From Pseudomonas sp. S04 (GTDB taxonomy: Bacteria > Pseudomonadota > Gammaproteobacteria > Pseudomonadales > Pseudomonadaceae), in assembly GCF_009834545.1 (NCBI RefSeq), contig NZ_CP019427.1, positions 4,532,001 to 4,596,000 of the forward strand: a stretch of DNA of 64,000 nt. The letters are read 5' to 3'. Below, in pieces: positions 34,502-42,277 of the stretch. Under the pieces are notes generated by a model. The model was not told where the DNA came from. It made no database searches and was given only the letters and a program-made list of their open reading frames with translations. Position 1 is the stretch's first letter. Each line of letters begins with the position of its first letter. The position numbers and the translations under genes are program-made.

Positions 34502-35092
34502 ATGTCCGTTCCAAAGACGATGTTTCAACTCAGCGGTCGTGGTTACGCGCCAGCCAATCTGGCCCACGCGACACTGGTGATCATCGATGCACAAAAAGAA
34601 TACCTCAGCGGCCCACTGGCCCTGACCGGCATGGCAGAGGCCGTGGCCAACATCCAGCAACTGCTCGCAGCGGCCCGGGCCGCGGGGCGACCGATTGTCC
34701 ATGTGCATCACCTGGGCACTGTCGGCGGCCTGTTCGACCCCCAGGGCGAGCGCGGTGAGTTCATACCCGGCCTCGAACCCCTGAGCGACGAAACCCTCAT
34801 CGGCAAGTTGCTGCCCAGCGCGTTCCACGGCACGCCCCTGGAAAAACGCCTGCAGGACCTTGGCTCCCTGGACCTGATCGTCTGCGGCTTCATGAGTCAC
34901 TCCAGCGTCAGTACCACCGTGCGTGCGGCCAAGAACCTGGGCTTTCGCTGCACCCTGGTCGAAGACGCCTGCGCCACCCGGGACCTGCCCTACAAGGGCG
35001 GCGTACTGACTGCCGAGCACGTCCAGCAGACCGAAATGGCGATCATGGCTGACAACTTCGCCACCCTCGCCCAGACCCGGGACCTGATCTGA
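34502..35092 (+). CDS. Isochorismatase-fold hydrolase with Ser in the catalytic-Cys position
   Basis: 196 residues. Fold residues: Asp29 (VIIDAQKEY), Lys102 (GKLLPSAF) and the substrate-site loop GFMSHSSVSTTVRAA. In cysteine hydrolases of the family this loop is GxxTxxCVxxTxRxA; here Ser132 replaces Thr and Ser135 replaces the nucleophilic Cys. So it is either an EntB-like isochorismatase (which lacks the Cys) or a protein with altered chemistry. AAGGAGCC precedes the ATG. No siderophore or phenazine genes lie nearby. Confidence 0.85.
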   Translation: MSVPKTMFQLSGRGYAPANLAHATLVIIDAQKEYLSGPLALTGMAEAVANIQQLLAAARAAGRPIVHVHHLGTVGGLFDPQGERGEFIPGLEPLSDETLIGKLLPSAFHGTPLEKRLQDLGSLDLIVCGFMSHSSVSTTVRAAKNLGFRCTLVEDACATRDLPYKGGVLTAEHVQQTEMAIMADNFATLAQTRDLI

Positions 35093-35223
35093 TCGCCCGC
35101 GGATGAGCGGCGATCATCGCCGCTCATCCGCAAAAGACTCTCATTTCCTCTATTTGCCTTAGCCTCAGGAACAACCCGGTCAACTCCCGGTCGAAGGGCC
35201 GATACCCATTGAGGAAGGTCGGA

Positions 35224-35544
35224 ATGAAGATATCCGATGGATTTGACGCTCGCCGCTTGCGCCCCAAAGGGCAACGCAACTGGCGTTATCGTTTCGGCGC
35301 TGCATTCGCCGCCCTGCTCGCCACCCTCGGTGTGCTGCTGGCAATGGCCGGTGCTGCCAGCCTGCTTGGTCGTCCGCCCGCACTGGGTGAACTGAACGCC
35401 AGCCCGCTGGGCTCGGCGATCATTCTGGCGATTGGCCTGTTGCTGCTCTACCTGGGTGTCGCGTTCTGGCGTCGCTGTCGCCGCCGCATGCGTCAACCTC
35501 GCGAGCTGAACATGGCCCCGCATTTGATGAAAAAGCATGACTGA
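35224..35544 (+). CDS. Two-helix membrane protein
   Basis: 106 residues from the ATG at 35224 (GAGGAAGG upstream). Basic cytoplasmic lead (DARRLRPKGQRNWRYRF), helix 1 AAFAALLATLGVLLAMAGA, short loop, helix 2 SAIILAIGLLLLYLGVAFW, then an Arg-rich tail RRCRRRMRQPRE. Conserved-looking; no known function. No partner is evident in adjacent genes. Confidence 0.75.
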   Translation: MKISDGFDARRLRPKGQRNWRYRFGAAFAALLATLGVLLAMAGAASLLGRPPALGELNASPLGSAIILAIGLLLLYLGVAFWRRCRRRMRQPRELNMAPHLMKKHD

Positions 35545-35619
35545 GTCGCGCGCGACGCGTTTTGCCGCGCCCGATTCACCTCGACTTGGGTAAACTGGCC
35601 GCCCTTCGCGGAGGCTGAC

Positions 35620-36177
35620 ATGCAAGACGACGATTTTTCCCTGTTCAAAAGTGCGATCCAAGGCGTCAAGCCGATCAAGCACGACCGCGCCGAAACCGGC
35701 AAGCCCAAGGCTGACCGCGCGCAAATTGCCAAGCTGCGCCAGGCAGCGACCATTCGTACCGACGTGGCGGCTGTGGACGGCCTGTCCGACCAATTCGTGA
35801 TCGATGTCGGTCCGGAAGACGAGTTGATGTGGGCACGTGACGGGGTCCAGGAAAGCCAGATGCGCAAGCTCAAGATCGGGCAGATCCCGTTCGAAGGCAG
35901 CCTCGACCTGCACGGCATGAACGTGGAAAAGGCCCGCGAGACGCTCTGGGCATTTCTCGCCGAAGCGACAAAATTCGAAATCCGCTGCGTGCGCGTGACC
36001 CACGGCAAGGCCGTGCGCCTGGACGGCAAGCGCCCGATGATCAAAAGCCACGTCAACACCTGGCTGCGCCAGCATTCACAGGTCCTGGGCTTTACCTCCT
36101 GCCAGGCCAAGCACGGCGGCGCCGGTGCGGTGTATGTGATGCTCAAACGAACCATGATGGAAGGCCGCGACGAGTAA
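35620..36177 (+). CDS. Smr/MutS2 C-terminal-domain protein
   Basis: 185 residues. A charged N-terminal extension (LFKSAIQGVKPIKHDRAET) is followed by the Smr domain: DLHGMNVEKARETLWAFL, RCVRVTHGK and the H-x-G-x-GxxxV pattern (AKHGGAGAVYVMLKR). Smr domains have nicking-endonuclease activity on DNA or RNA; YdaL-like stand-alone proteins are of unsettled function. 60-70 bp upstream of folE on the same strand, so may be co-transcribed. Confidence 0.85.
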   Translation: MQDDDFSLFKSAIQGVKPIKHDRAETGKPKADRAQIAKLRQAATIRTDVAAVDGLSDQFVIDVGPEDELMWARDGVQESQMRKLKIGQIPFEGSLDLHGMNVEKARETLWAFLAEATKFEIRCVRVTHGKAVRLDGKRPMIKSHVNTWLRQHSQVLGFTSCQAKHGGAGAVYVMLKRTMMEGRDE

Positions 36178-36254
36178 AGCTGACGCGTCACGCTTGCAGC
36201 GCCGTGTCCGCCACCGTACCCTTGCCCTTTGCGTAAAATCCCACAGGTAGTTTC

Positions 36255-36800
36255 ATGTCCCTGGAACAGAATTACACCGCGATTCTCGGCCAACTGGGCG
36301 AGGACGTGTCCCGCGAGGGCCTGCTCGACACGCCAAAGCGTGCCGCCAAAGCCATGCAGTACCTTTGCCGCGGTTATGAACAGACACTTGAAGAAGTCAC
36401 CAACGGTGCCTTGTTCAGCTCCGACAACAGCGAAATGGTACTGGTCAAGGACATCGAGCTTTACTCGTTGTGCGAACACCACCTGCTGCCTTTCATCGGC
36501 AAGGCGCACGTCGCCTACATTCCGAGTGGCAAGGTACTGGGCCTGTCGAAAGTCGCGCGGATCGTCGATATGTACGCCCGCCGCCTGCAGATCCAGGAAA
36601 ACCTCAGTCGCCAGATCGCCGATGCGGTGCAGCAAGTCACCGGCGCCCTGGGCGTTGCAGTGGTGATCGAGGCCAAGCACATGTGCATGATGATGCGCGG
36701 TGTGGAGAAACAGAATTCGTCGATGATCACTTCGGTGATGCTCGGTGAGTTCCGCGAAAATGCGGCCACCCGCAGCGAGTTTCTCAGCCTGATCAAGTAA
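36255..36800 (+). CDS. folE: GTP cyclohydrolase I
   Basis: GTP to 7,8-dihydroneopterin triphosphate, first step of folate/pterin synthesis. 181 residues; zinc/catalytic motif [20 protein letters not shown] with Cys and His ligands and MCMMMRGV for the second Cys. The family motif [20 protein letters not shown] is intact. Pseudomonads often have more than one FolE; this looks like a fully functional zinc-dependent FolE. A terminator follows at 36815. Confidence 0.96.
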   Translation: MSLEQNYTAILGQLGEDVSREGLLDTPKRAAKAMQYLCRGYEQTLEEVTNGALFSSDNSEMVLVKDIELYSLCEHHLLPFIGKAHVAYIPSGKVLGLSKVARIVDMYARRLQIQENLSRQIADAVQQVTGALGVAVVIEAKHMCMMMRGVEKQNSSMITSVMLGEFRENAATRSEFLSLIK

Positions 36801-36814
36801 CACGCGGCACCCGG

Positions 36815-36843
36815 AAAACCGGCGTTCATCGCCGGTTTTTTTT
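36815..36843 (+). terminator. Rho-independent terminator after folE
   Basis: AAAACCGGCG (36815-36824), loop TTCAT, CGCCGGTTTT (36830-36839) with an eight-T run (36836-36843). Perfect stem. Confidence 0.93.
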
Positions 36844-36903
36844 CGTCCGTGAAAAATCAGGTAAGCTTCGCGCCATTCCCATTTGCCCCGTGAGGCTTAC
36901 ATC

Positions 36904-37275
36904 GTGTTCGTCAAAGCGCTTCGTGTCGGCCTCGGCCAGTTGATCATCTTCATCGACTTCATCACCCGTCCTGGTAAAAAGCAGCGCCCTGCCGCCGCCC
37001 AGGCCCAGGTCGAAGCCGCCGCCAAGGGCCTGACCCTGTACCAGTTCCACGCCTGCCCGTTCTGCGTGAAAACCCGCCGCACCCTGCGCCGCCTGAACGT
37101 GCCGGTGGCCCTGCGCGATGCCAAGAACAACCAGCAGGACCGCCAGACCCTGCTGGAGCAAGGCGGCAAGATCAAGGTGCCGTGCCTGCGCATCGAAGAA
37201 AACGGCCAGACCACCTGGATGTATGAGTCCAAGGTAATCATCGATTACCTGGACCAGCGTTTCGCCGCGGCCTGA
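36904..37275 (+). CDS. Glutaredoxin-like (GST N-terminal domain) protein
   Basis: 123 residues from the GTG at 36904 (GAGG 7-10 nt upstream). N-terminal hydrophobic/amphipathic helix (VGLGQLIIFIDFITRPGKK), then a thioredoxin-fold domain with dithiol CPFC (FHACPFCVKTRRTL) and glutathione-binding ...KVPCLRIEENG and YESKVIIDYL. The extra N-terminal segment suggests membrane attachment. Probably glutathione-dependent thiol reduction; substrate unknown. Confidence 0.86.
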   Translation: MFVKALRVGLGQLIIFIDFITRPGKKQRPAAAQAQVEAAAKGLTLYQFHACPFCVKTRRTLRRLNVPVALRDAKNNQQDRQTLLEQGGKIKVPCLRIEENGQTTWMYESKVIIDYLDQRFAAA

Positions 37276-37303
37276 TCGTTGGGCGCTAGAAACACAAACC
37301 CCA

Positions 37304-37345
37304 GACAAGCATAAACCGGCCCATTGGCCGGTTTATGCTTGTCTA
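37304..37345. terminator. 19-bp perfect palindrome between convergent genes
   Basis: AGACAAGCATAAACCGGCC (37304-37322), 4-nt loop CATT, and an exact reverse complement (37327-37345). It sits between the stops of the glutaredoxin-like gene (37275) and the aminotransferase (37354). There is no long T-run, so it may act as a bidirectional transcription or processing block rather than a typical terminator. Confidence 0.7.
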
Positions 37346-37353
37346 GCTTCCCC

Positions 37354-38520
37354 TTACGCCGCCTGCCGCGCCTGTCCCTCGCGCACCACCGCCGCTAATC
37401 GCTTGAGCCCTTCATCCAGGCGCGCCGGGTCAATGTGGCTGAAATTCAACCGCAGGTGACCCAGGTTGCAATCCGGCTCGGGAAAGAACGGTTCCCCCGG
37501 CATGAACGCCACATCATTGGCCAGTGCAGTCTTGAGCAAGGTTCGGGTGTCGAGCGGCTGCTTGAGAGTCAGCCAGAAAAACAGACCACCCTGCGGCAGT
37601 TCCCAATCCGCCAGCTCGCTGAAATGCCGCTGCAGCGCCGCCTGGAATCCATCGCGGCGGACTCGGTAGAAATCCCTTAATTCGCTCAGGTGATCACGCA
37701 GGCGCTCGGTGCCGATCCATTGCAAGGCCTGCCATTGACCAACACGGTTGGTGTGCAGGTCCGCCGACTGCTTGAGCCGTAGCAGATGCGGGAACAGGTC
37801 CGGGCTGGCAATCAGGTAGCCGACACGCAAGCCCGGCAACAAGGTCTTGGACACGGTGCCGGTGTAGATCCAACTGGCCCGCTGCAAGCGGCTGACAATC
37901 GGCGTGGCGCTGGCGCCATCGAATGTCAGCTCGCGGTACGGCTCATCCTCGATCAGGGTCACGCCGAATTCGTCGAGCAACGCCGCCACGCCATCGCGCT
38001 TGGCCTCGCTGTAGCGCACCGCAGAGGGGTTCTGGAAGGTCGGGATCAGGTAGATGAACGCCGGCCGATGTTGCTCCAGGCGCGCCCGCAGCTTCACCAG
38101 GTCGGGGCCGTCGGCCTCCAGCGGCACGCTCAGGCAATCGGCACCGAACAGCTGGAAGATTTGCAGCGCGGCCAAGTAGGTCGGCGCCTCGAGCAGGATC
38201 TGCGTGCCTTGGTCGATGTACAGCTTGGCCGCCAGGTCGAGGGTCTGTTGTGAGCCGCTGACCACCAACACCTGGTTCGCCTCACAGGGTACGCCGAGGG
38301 CACGCGCCTCTGCCGCCAATGCTTCACGCAGCGCCGGCTCGCCTTCACTCATGCCGTATTGGCCCATGGACACTGGCATATCGGCCCACTGCACCTTTGG
38401 CAGCATGGCTTCGGCCGGCAGGCCGCCGGCAAACGACATCACTTCCGGGCGCTGGGCCGCGGCGAGGATTTCACGGATCAAGGAACTCTTGAGGCGCGCA
38501 ACACGTTCGGAAAAAGCCAT
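37354..38520 (-). CDS. PLP-dependent aminotransferase, class I/II
   Basis: 388 residues from the ATG at 38520 (MAFSERVARL). Pyridoxal-phosphate Lys lies in TVSKTLLPGLRVGYL; PLP-ring Asp in LIEDEPYRELTFDG; substrate-Arg region LRLNFS. The family is 2-aminoadipate/valine-pyruvate-like (LysN/AvtA type, also the C-terminal half of MocR). A divergently transcribed MarR gene with two dyad operators between them suggests a regulated catabolic or drug-like substrate. Confidence 0.9.
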   Translation of the reverse strand: MAFSERVARLKSSLIREILAAAQRPEVMSFAGGLPAEAMLPKVQWADMPVSMGQYGMSEGEPALREALAAEARALGVPCEANQVLVVSGSQQTLDLAAKLYIDQGTQILLEAPTYLAALQIFQLFGADCLSVPLEADGPDLVKLRARLEQHRPAFIYLIPTFQNPSAVRYSEAKRDGVAALLDEFGVTLIEDEPYRELTFDGASATPIVSRLQRASWIYTGTVSKTLLPGLRVGYLIASPDLFPHLLRLKQSADLHTNRVGQWQALQWIGTERLRDHLSELRDFYRVRRDGFQAALQRHFSELADWELPQGGLFFWLTLKQPLDTRTLLKTALANDVAFMPGEPFFPEPDCNLGHLRLNFSHIDPARLDEGLKRLAAVVREGQARQAA

Positions 38521-38554
38521 GGGGGTCACCGGTAGCAAAGGCCAAGGAAATTAA

Positions 38555-38611
38555 GTCAAACTGGTTGACCGAAATTACGCCAGCCCGGACAGATACGTCA
38601 ATATGCTTGAC
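38555..38611. promoter_or_regulatory. Two GTCAA-N5-TTGAC operators for the divergent MarR regulator
   Basis: GTCAAACTGGTTGAC (38555-38569) and GTCAATATGCTTGAC (38597-38611) are the same dyad, 42 bp apart (four helical turns). The second covers the MarR start codon (ATG 38603-38605). They lie in the 82-bp gap between the divergent aminotransferase and marR genes, as for autorepressing MarR systems. Confidence 0.72.
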
Positions 38612-39049
38612 CTTAAATCCCAAAGCACCCAGCAAGCCGCCATGGAAGCGTTTTTTTTCGGCTACCAGGCCTTCACTGCCAAAGCCGACGAAATGCTCGA
38701 ACGCCGAGGCCTCAGCCGGGTGCACCAGCGCATCGTGTTTTTCATCGCCCGCTACCCGAGCTTGAGCGTCAAGGAATTGCTCGCGCTACTGGGCGTCAGC
38801 AAACAGGCACTGAACATGCCCTTGCGCCAATTGCTGGAAATGCACCTGGTGGACAGCGTGGCGGCCGTGGACGACAAACGTAAGCGCCTGCTGCAACTGA
38901 CCAGCGACGGCGTGCGCTTCGAAGCCGCGCTGCGCCGTGAACAGGTGAAGCTGCTCGAGCGCGTGTTTGCCGAGGCGGGTGAAGCGGCGGTAGATGGCTG
39001 GCTGGCGGTAAACAAGGCCCTGGGGCAAACCCAAGCGCTCGCAGACTGA
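38603..39049 (+). CDS. MarR family transcriptional regulator
   Basis: 148-residue winged-HTH: recognition region SVKELLALLGVSKQALNMPL and wing DDKRKRLLQLTSDG. The ATG at 38603 is within an operator dyad. The ligand probably is an aromatic or other small inducer related to the aminotransferase substrate (inference). A C-terminal dimerisation helix follows (RVFAEAGEAAVDGWLAVNKA). Confidence 0.9.
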   Translation: MLDLKSQSTQQAAMEAFFFGYQAFTAKADEMLERRGLSRVHQRIVFFIARYPSLSVKELLALLGVSKQALNMPLRQLLEMHLVDSVAAVDDKRKRLLQLTSDGVRFEAALRREQVKLLERVFAEAGEAAVDGWLAVNKALGQTQALAD

Positions 39050-39130
39050 GCCCTCAGTCTGGATCCACTGGCGATATATCCCTATCGCCAGATTTTTCGT
39101 CGACAAAACCGAAAACATTATTTGCTTTAT

Positions 39131-39140
39131 TTGTATACAA
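39131..39140. promoter_or_regulatory. TTGTATACAA operator upstream of the AzgA-type permease
   Basis: Perfect 10-bp palindrome, 129 bp before the permease GTG. The same box (or TTGTACACAA) recurs at 41975 and 42169, next to uraH/puuE. It fits the TNGT-N-ACNA consensus of FCD/FadR-type GntR regulators. Confidence 0.6.
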
Positions 39141-39268
39141 AAGCATAATTCGCTTCGTGCGAGTTCCTGACCAATAGGTCAACAAATTCGCAAGTGCCTC
39201 AAAGAGCCGCTGCCCACCTCTGTGTCCGGCTCTGGAAATAACAATAAAACTCTTGAGGAGTACTCGCT

Positions 39269-40618
39269 GTGGAAAGCCGCAAATCCGAAGCACCGACGCT
39301 GGATCTCTCGCCGCCCCAACGCACCGGCTGGCTGGAGCGCCTGTTTAAACTCAGCGTGCATGGCACCACGGTGAAGACCGAGCTGATCGCCGGCCTGACC
39401 ACCTTTATCACCATGGCCTACATCATCTTCGTCAACCCGAACATCATGGCCGATGCCGGCATCGATCACGGTGCGGCCTTTGTCGCCACCTGCATCGCCG
39501 CAGCGCTGGGTTGCCTGTTGATGGGGCTGTACGCCAACTGGCCAGTGGGCCTGGCGCCGGGCATGGGCTTGAACGCGTTCTTTACCTACACCGTGGTCGG
39601 GACCATGGGCTACAACTGGGAAACCGCACTGGGCGCGGTGTTCGTCTCCGGTGTGTTGTTCATGATCCTGACCTTCTCGCGAATCCGCGAATGGCTGCTC
39701 AATAGCATTCCGGGGAGCCTGCGTTATGCCATGGGGGCCGGTGTCGGCCTGTTCCTCGGGTTGATCGGCCTGAAGACCGCCGGCATCGTGGTCGACAGCC
39801 CGGCTACCCTGATCAAGCTCGGTTCCCTGCGCGAGCCAGGCCCGCTGCTGGCCGCCATCTGCTTCCTGATGATCGCCATCCTCAGCTATCACCGGGTCTT
39901 CGGCGCCATCCTCATCAGCATCATCACCGTGACCCTGGCCGGTTGGGGCCTGGGCCTGGTGCACTACGAGGGCATCATGTCCGCTCCGCCGAGCCTGGCG
40001 CCGACCTGGATGGCCATGAACGTCGCTGGCGTGTTCAACGTCAGCATGATCAGCGTGGTGCTGGCGTTCCTCTTCGTGCACATGTTCGACACCGCCGGGA
40101 CCCTGATGGGTGTCGCGCAACGGGCCAACCTGGTGGGTAAGGACGGCAAGATCGAAAACCTCTCCCGCGCCATGAAGGCCGACAGTGCCTCCAGCGTGTT
40201 TGGTGCGGTGGTCGGCGTGCCTCCAGTAACCAGCTATGTGGAAAGTGCCGCGGGTGTGGCTGCGGGTGGTCGCACTGGTCTTACCGCGGTGACCGTCGGC
40301 GTGCTATTTATTGCCGCAATGTTCTTCGCACCGCTGGCGGGGATGATTCCGGCGTATGCCACCGCCGGTGCATTGATTTATGTGGCGATGCTGATGATGG
40401 GCGGCATGGCTCACATCGAGTGGGACGAAGCCACCGACAGCATTCCGGCGATCGTCACCGCGATCATGATGCCCCTGACCTTTTCGGTCGCCGACGGTAT
40501 CGCGCTGGGCTTTATCACGTACGTGGCCCTGAAGGCCGGTACTGGCAAGTACAAGGAAATATCCGTAAGCCTGTGGGTTCTTTGCGCGATCTTTATCGCC
40601 AAGTTCATTTTCTTGTAA
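39269..40618 (+). CDS. NCS2/AzgA-type purine permease
   Basis: 449 residues, about 12-14 membrane segments. Begins with a GTG preceded by GAGGAG. Typical AzgA motifs are TELIAGLTTFITMAYIIFVN, GLAPGMGLNAFFTYT, VVGVPPVTSYVESAAGVAAGGRTGLTA and LFVHMFDTAGTLMGVA. Members take up adenine, guanine or hypoxanthine by proton symport. At the head of the purine block and downstream of a TTGTATACAA box, it is probably purine-induced. Confidence 0.9.
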   Translation: MESRKSEAPTLDLSPPQRTGWLERLFKLSVHGTTVKTELIAGLTTFITMAYIIFVNPNIMADAGIDHGAAFVATCIAAALGCLLMGLYANWPVGLAPGMGLNAFFTYTVVGTMGYNWETALGAVFVSGVLFMILTFSRIREWLLNSIPGSLRYAMGAGVGLFLGLIGLKTAGIVVDSPATLIKLGSLREPGPLLAAICFLMIAILSYHRVFGAILISIITVTLAGWGLGLVHYEGIMSAPPSLAPTWMAMNVAGVFNVSMISVVLAFLFVHMFDTAGTLMGVAQRANLVGKDGKIENLSRAMKADSASSVFGAVVGVPPVTSYVESAAGVAAGGRTGLTAVTVGVLFIAAMFFAPLAGMIPAYATAGALIYVAMLMMGGMAHIEWDEATDSIPAIVTAIMMPLTFSVADGIALGFITYVALKAGTGKYKEISVSLWVLCAIFIAKFIFL

Positions 40619-40682
40619 GCGTTTCAAGCGTGACCCAGCCTCACCCCGTCGGGTGGGGCTTTTGCACATATGGAGGAAAGTG

Positions 40683-41309
40683 ATGAGTCTGGAAACCTGG
40701 CTGCTGTTCAGCGGCGCCGCCCTGGTCGTGATCCTGATCCCGGGCCCCTTGTCGTTATTGATGATCAGCAACAGCCTGAACTACGGTTTGCGCCGCTCCT
40801 ACCCGGCGTTTCTCGGCGGGGTGTTTGCCTCGATCTGCCTGCTGAGCGCCTCGGCCCTGGGCCTTGGCGCGTTGCTGCTGGCCTCGGAGCAACTGTTCAG
40901 CGCGCTGAAGATCGTCGGCGCCCTGTATCTGTTCTACCTCGCCTGGCAGAGCTGGCAGCAGTCCCGGCAACCGGCCCACGCCACTGAAGTGCCCCAGGCG
41001 GCCGCTGTGCCGCGCTTTCGCGCACTGTTCGGGCGCGCCTTTGTCCTGGGGGCGAGCAATCCCAAGGACATCCTGTTCTTCGCCGCCTTCCTGCCCCAGT
41101 TCCTCAGCGCACAGCAGCCGTTCCTGCCGCAGTTGCTGATCATGATCGTCACCTGGACCCTGCTCGACCTGTGCTGCAAGCTGGCCTACGGCCTTGGCGC
41201 CCATGGTGCCGCGCGCTACCTGCGCAGCGGCAAGGGGCAAAGCTGGTTCAACCGGATCAGCGCCGGCTTGTTCAGTGGCGCGGGCGCGGCTTCCCTGCTG
41301 AGCCGCTAA
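40683..41309 (+). CDS. LysE family exporter
   Basis: 208 residues, six hydrophobic segments of the RhtB/LysE fold (LLFSGAALVVILIPGPLSLL, LFGRAFVLGASNPKDILFFA). GGAGGAAAG precedes the ATG at 40683; longer upstream frame ignored. Amino-acid or metabolite efflux of unknown specificity. 64 bp after the permease stop, so may share its transcript. Confidence 0.88.
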   Translation: MSLETWLLFSGAALVVILIPGPLSLLMISNSLNYGLRRSYPAFLGGVFASICLLSASALGLGALLLASEQLFSALKIVGALYLFYLAWQSWQQSRQPAHATEVPQAAAVPRFRALFGRAFVLGASNPKDILFFAAFLPQFLSAQQPFLPQLLIMIVTWTLLDLCCKLAYGLGAHGAARYLRSGKGQSWFNRISAGLFSGAGAASLLSR

Positions 41310-41312
41310 AAG

Positions 41313-41388
41313 CATCGCGGGCAAGCCTTGCTCCTGCAGGATCTGCATCGCCCTGCAAAACCGTAGGAGCAGGGCTTGCCCGCGATGG
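41313..41388. repeat. REP pair
   Basis: ATCGCGGGCAAGCCTTGCTC facing GAGCAGGGCTTGCCCGCGAT, separated by about 35 bp with a CCTGCAGG-like centre; the inverted pair sits directly after the LysE stop. Confidence 0.8.
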
Positions 41389-41421
41389 CGTGCATACAGG
41401 CGCCACACTTTTCCCGGGACG

Positions 41422-41447
41422 AAAAAAAGCCCGCAGTGTGAGCGGGC
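41422..41447 (-). terminator. Rho-independent terminator for uraH
   Basis: On the minus strand GCCCGC-TCACACT-GCGGGC is followed by seven T (A-run 41422-41428). It lies 41 bp past the uraH stop. Confidence 0.85.
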
Positions 41448-41487
41448 GAAGGACCAAAGAAGCTTTTTGCGCAGATTCTTGGGGGAT

Positions 41488-41841
41488 CTAGCTTCCTCTG
41501 TAGGTCGAATAGCTATAAGGCGAAATCAGCAACGGCACATGGTAGTGATCCTGCTCGGCCGAGATGCCGAAACGCAGTACCACCACATCCAGGAACGCCG
41601 GCTCCGGCAGCTGGACACCGCGAGCGCGGTAGTAGTCGCCGGCATGAAACTGCAGCTGATAGACCCCGGACCGGTAGTCATCGCCTTGCAACAAGGGCGC
41701 ATCACAACGGCCATCGCTGTTGGTCAGTGCGCTGGCGACCAATTCCAGCTGCGAACCCTCAACGCGGTACAACTCGACCTTGATCGAGCTGCCCGGGCAA
41801 CCGTGTGCTGCATCCAAAACGTGTGTAGTCAAACGTCCCAT
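41488..41841 (-). CDS. uraH: 5-hydroxyisourate hydrolase (transthyretin-like)
   Basis: Hydrolyses 5-hydroxyisourate to OHCU, after urate oxidation. 117 residues with THVLDAAHG, the His/Arg-containing active-site segments and the diagnostic C-terminal tetrapeptide YRGS, which is absent from vertebrate transthyretin. Transcribed divergently from puuE-uraD-alc-allA-puuD, with two TTGTAYACAA boxes in the ~435-bp region between. No signal peptide, so cytoplasmic. Confidence 0.95.
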   Translation of the reverse strand: MGRLTTHVLDAAHGCPGSSIKVELYRVEGSQLELVASALTNSDGRCDAPLLQGDDYRSGVYQLQFHAGDYYRARGVQLPEPAFLDVVVLRFGISAEQDHYHVPLLISPYSYSTYRGS

Positions 41842-41974
41842 TGATTCTGCGCGCCTGCCTGCGTGTACGGCAGTCAGGCCTCGCGCCTCCCGAAGTCAGT
41901 TGAAAAGGAGACCGCACCCTTTCGGAGCACGAAAAGTTGCGGCGAGCAGCTGATTAAGACACTTTCAATAAAAA

Positions 41975-41984
41975 TTGTACACAA
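41975..41984. promoter_or_regulatory. TTGTACACAA operator in the uraH-puuE region
   Basis: One mismatch from the TTGTATACAA box, 134 bp upstream of uraH. Paired with the box at 42169. Confidence 0.55.
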
Positions 41985-42168
41985 TAATAATGACTTTTTA
42001 TCCCAAGCTTCCTGGCCTGCCCGCCTCGCCTCGTTTATCCGCAAAACCACAGCCAATCACGACCTCTCATCCATAAGCTGACCAGTCAGGCAGGTTTCTT
42101 GCAGTAGCACTGGAAGATGACAGTTGATGAAAAATGGAAAAAATCAGGCTTACAAAGCGCACATAAAG

Positions 42169-42178
42169 TTGTATACAA
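42169..42178. promoter_or_regulatory. TTGTATACAA operator upstream of puuE
   Basis: Identical to the 39131 box (GTTGTATACAATC context), 100 bp before the puuE start. Suggests common control of the permease and both arms of the ureide operon. Confidence 0.65.
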
Positions 42179-42277
42179 TCACTCCATCGCTGTGACGCCA
42201 GCCTGTCATCTCACCATCAGGCCGCCACACCACCCCTTATCGCGAATAAGCAAACTCGAATAAGAAGGAAGACTGCA

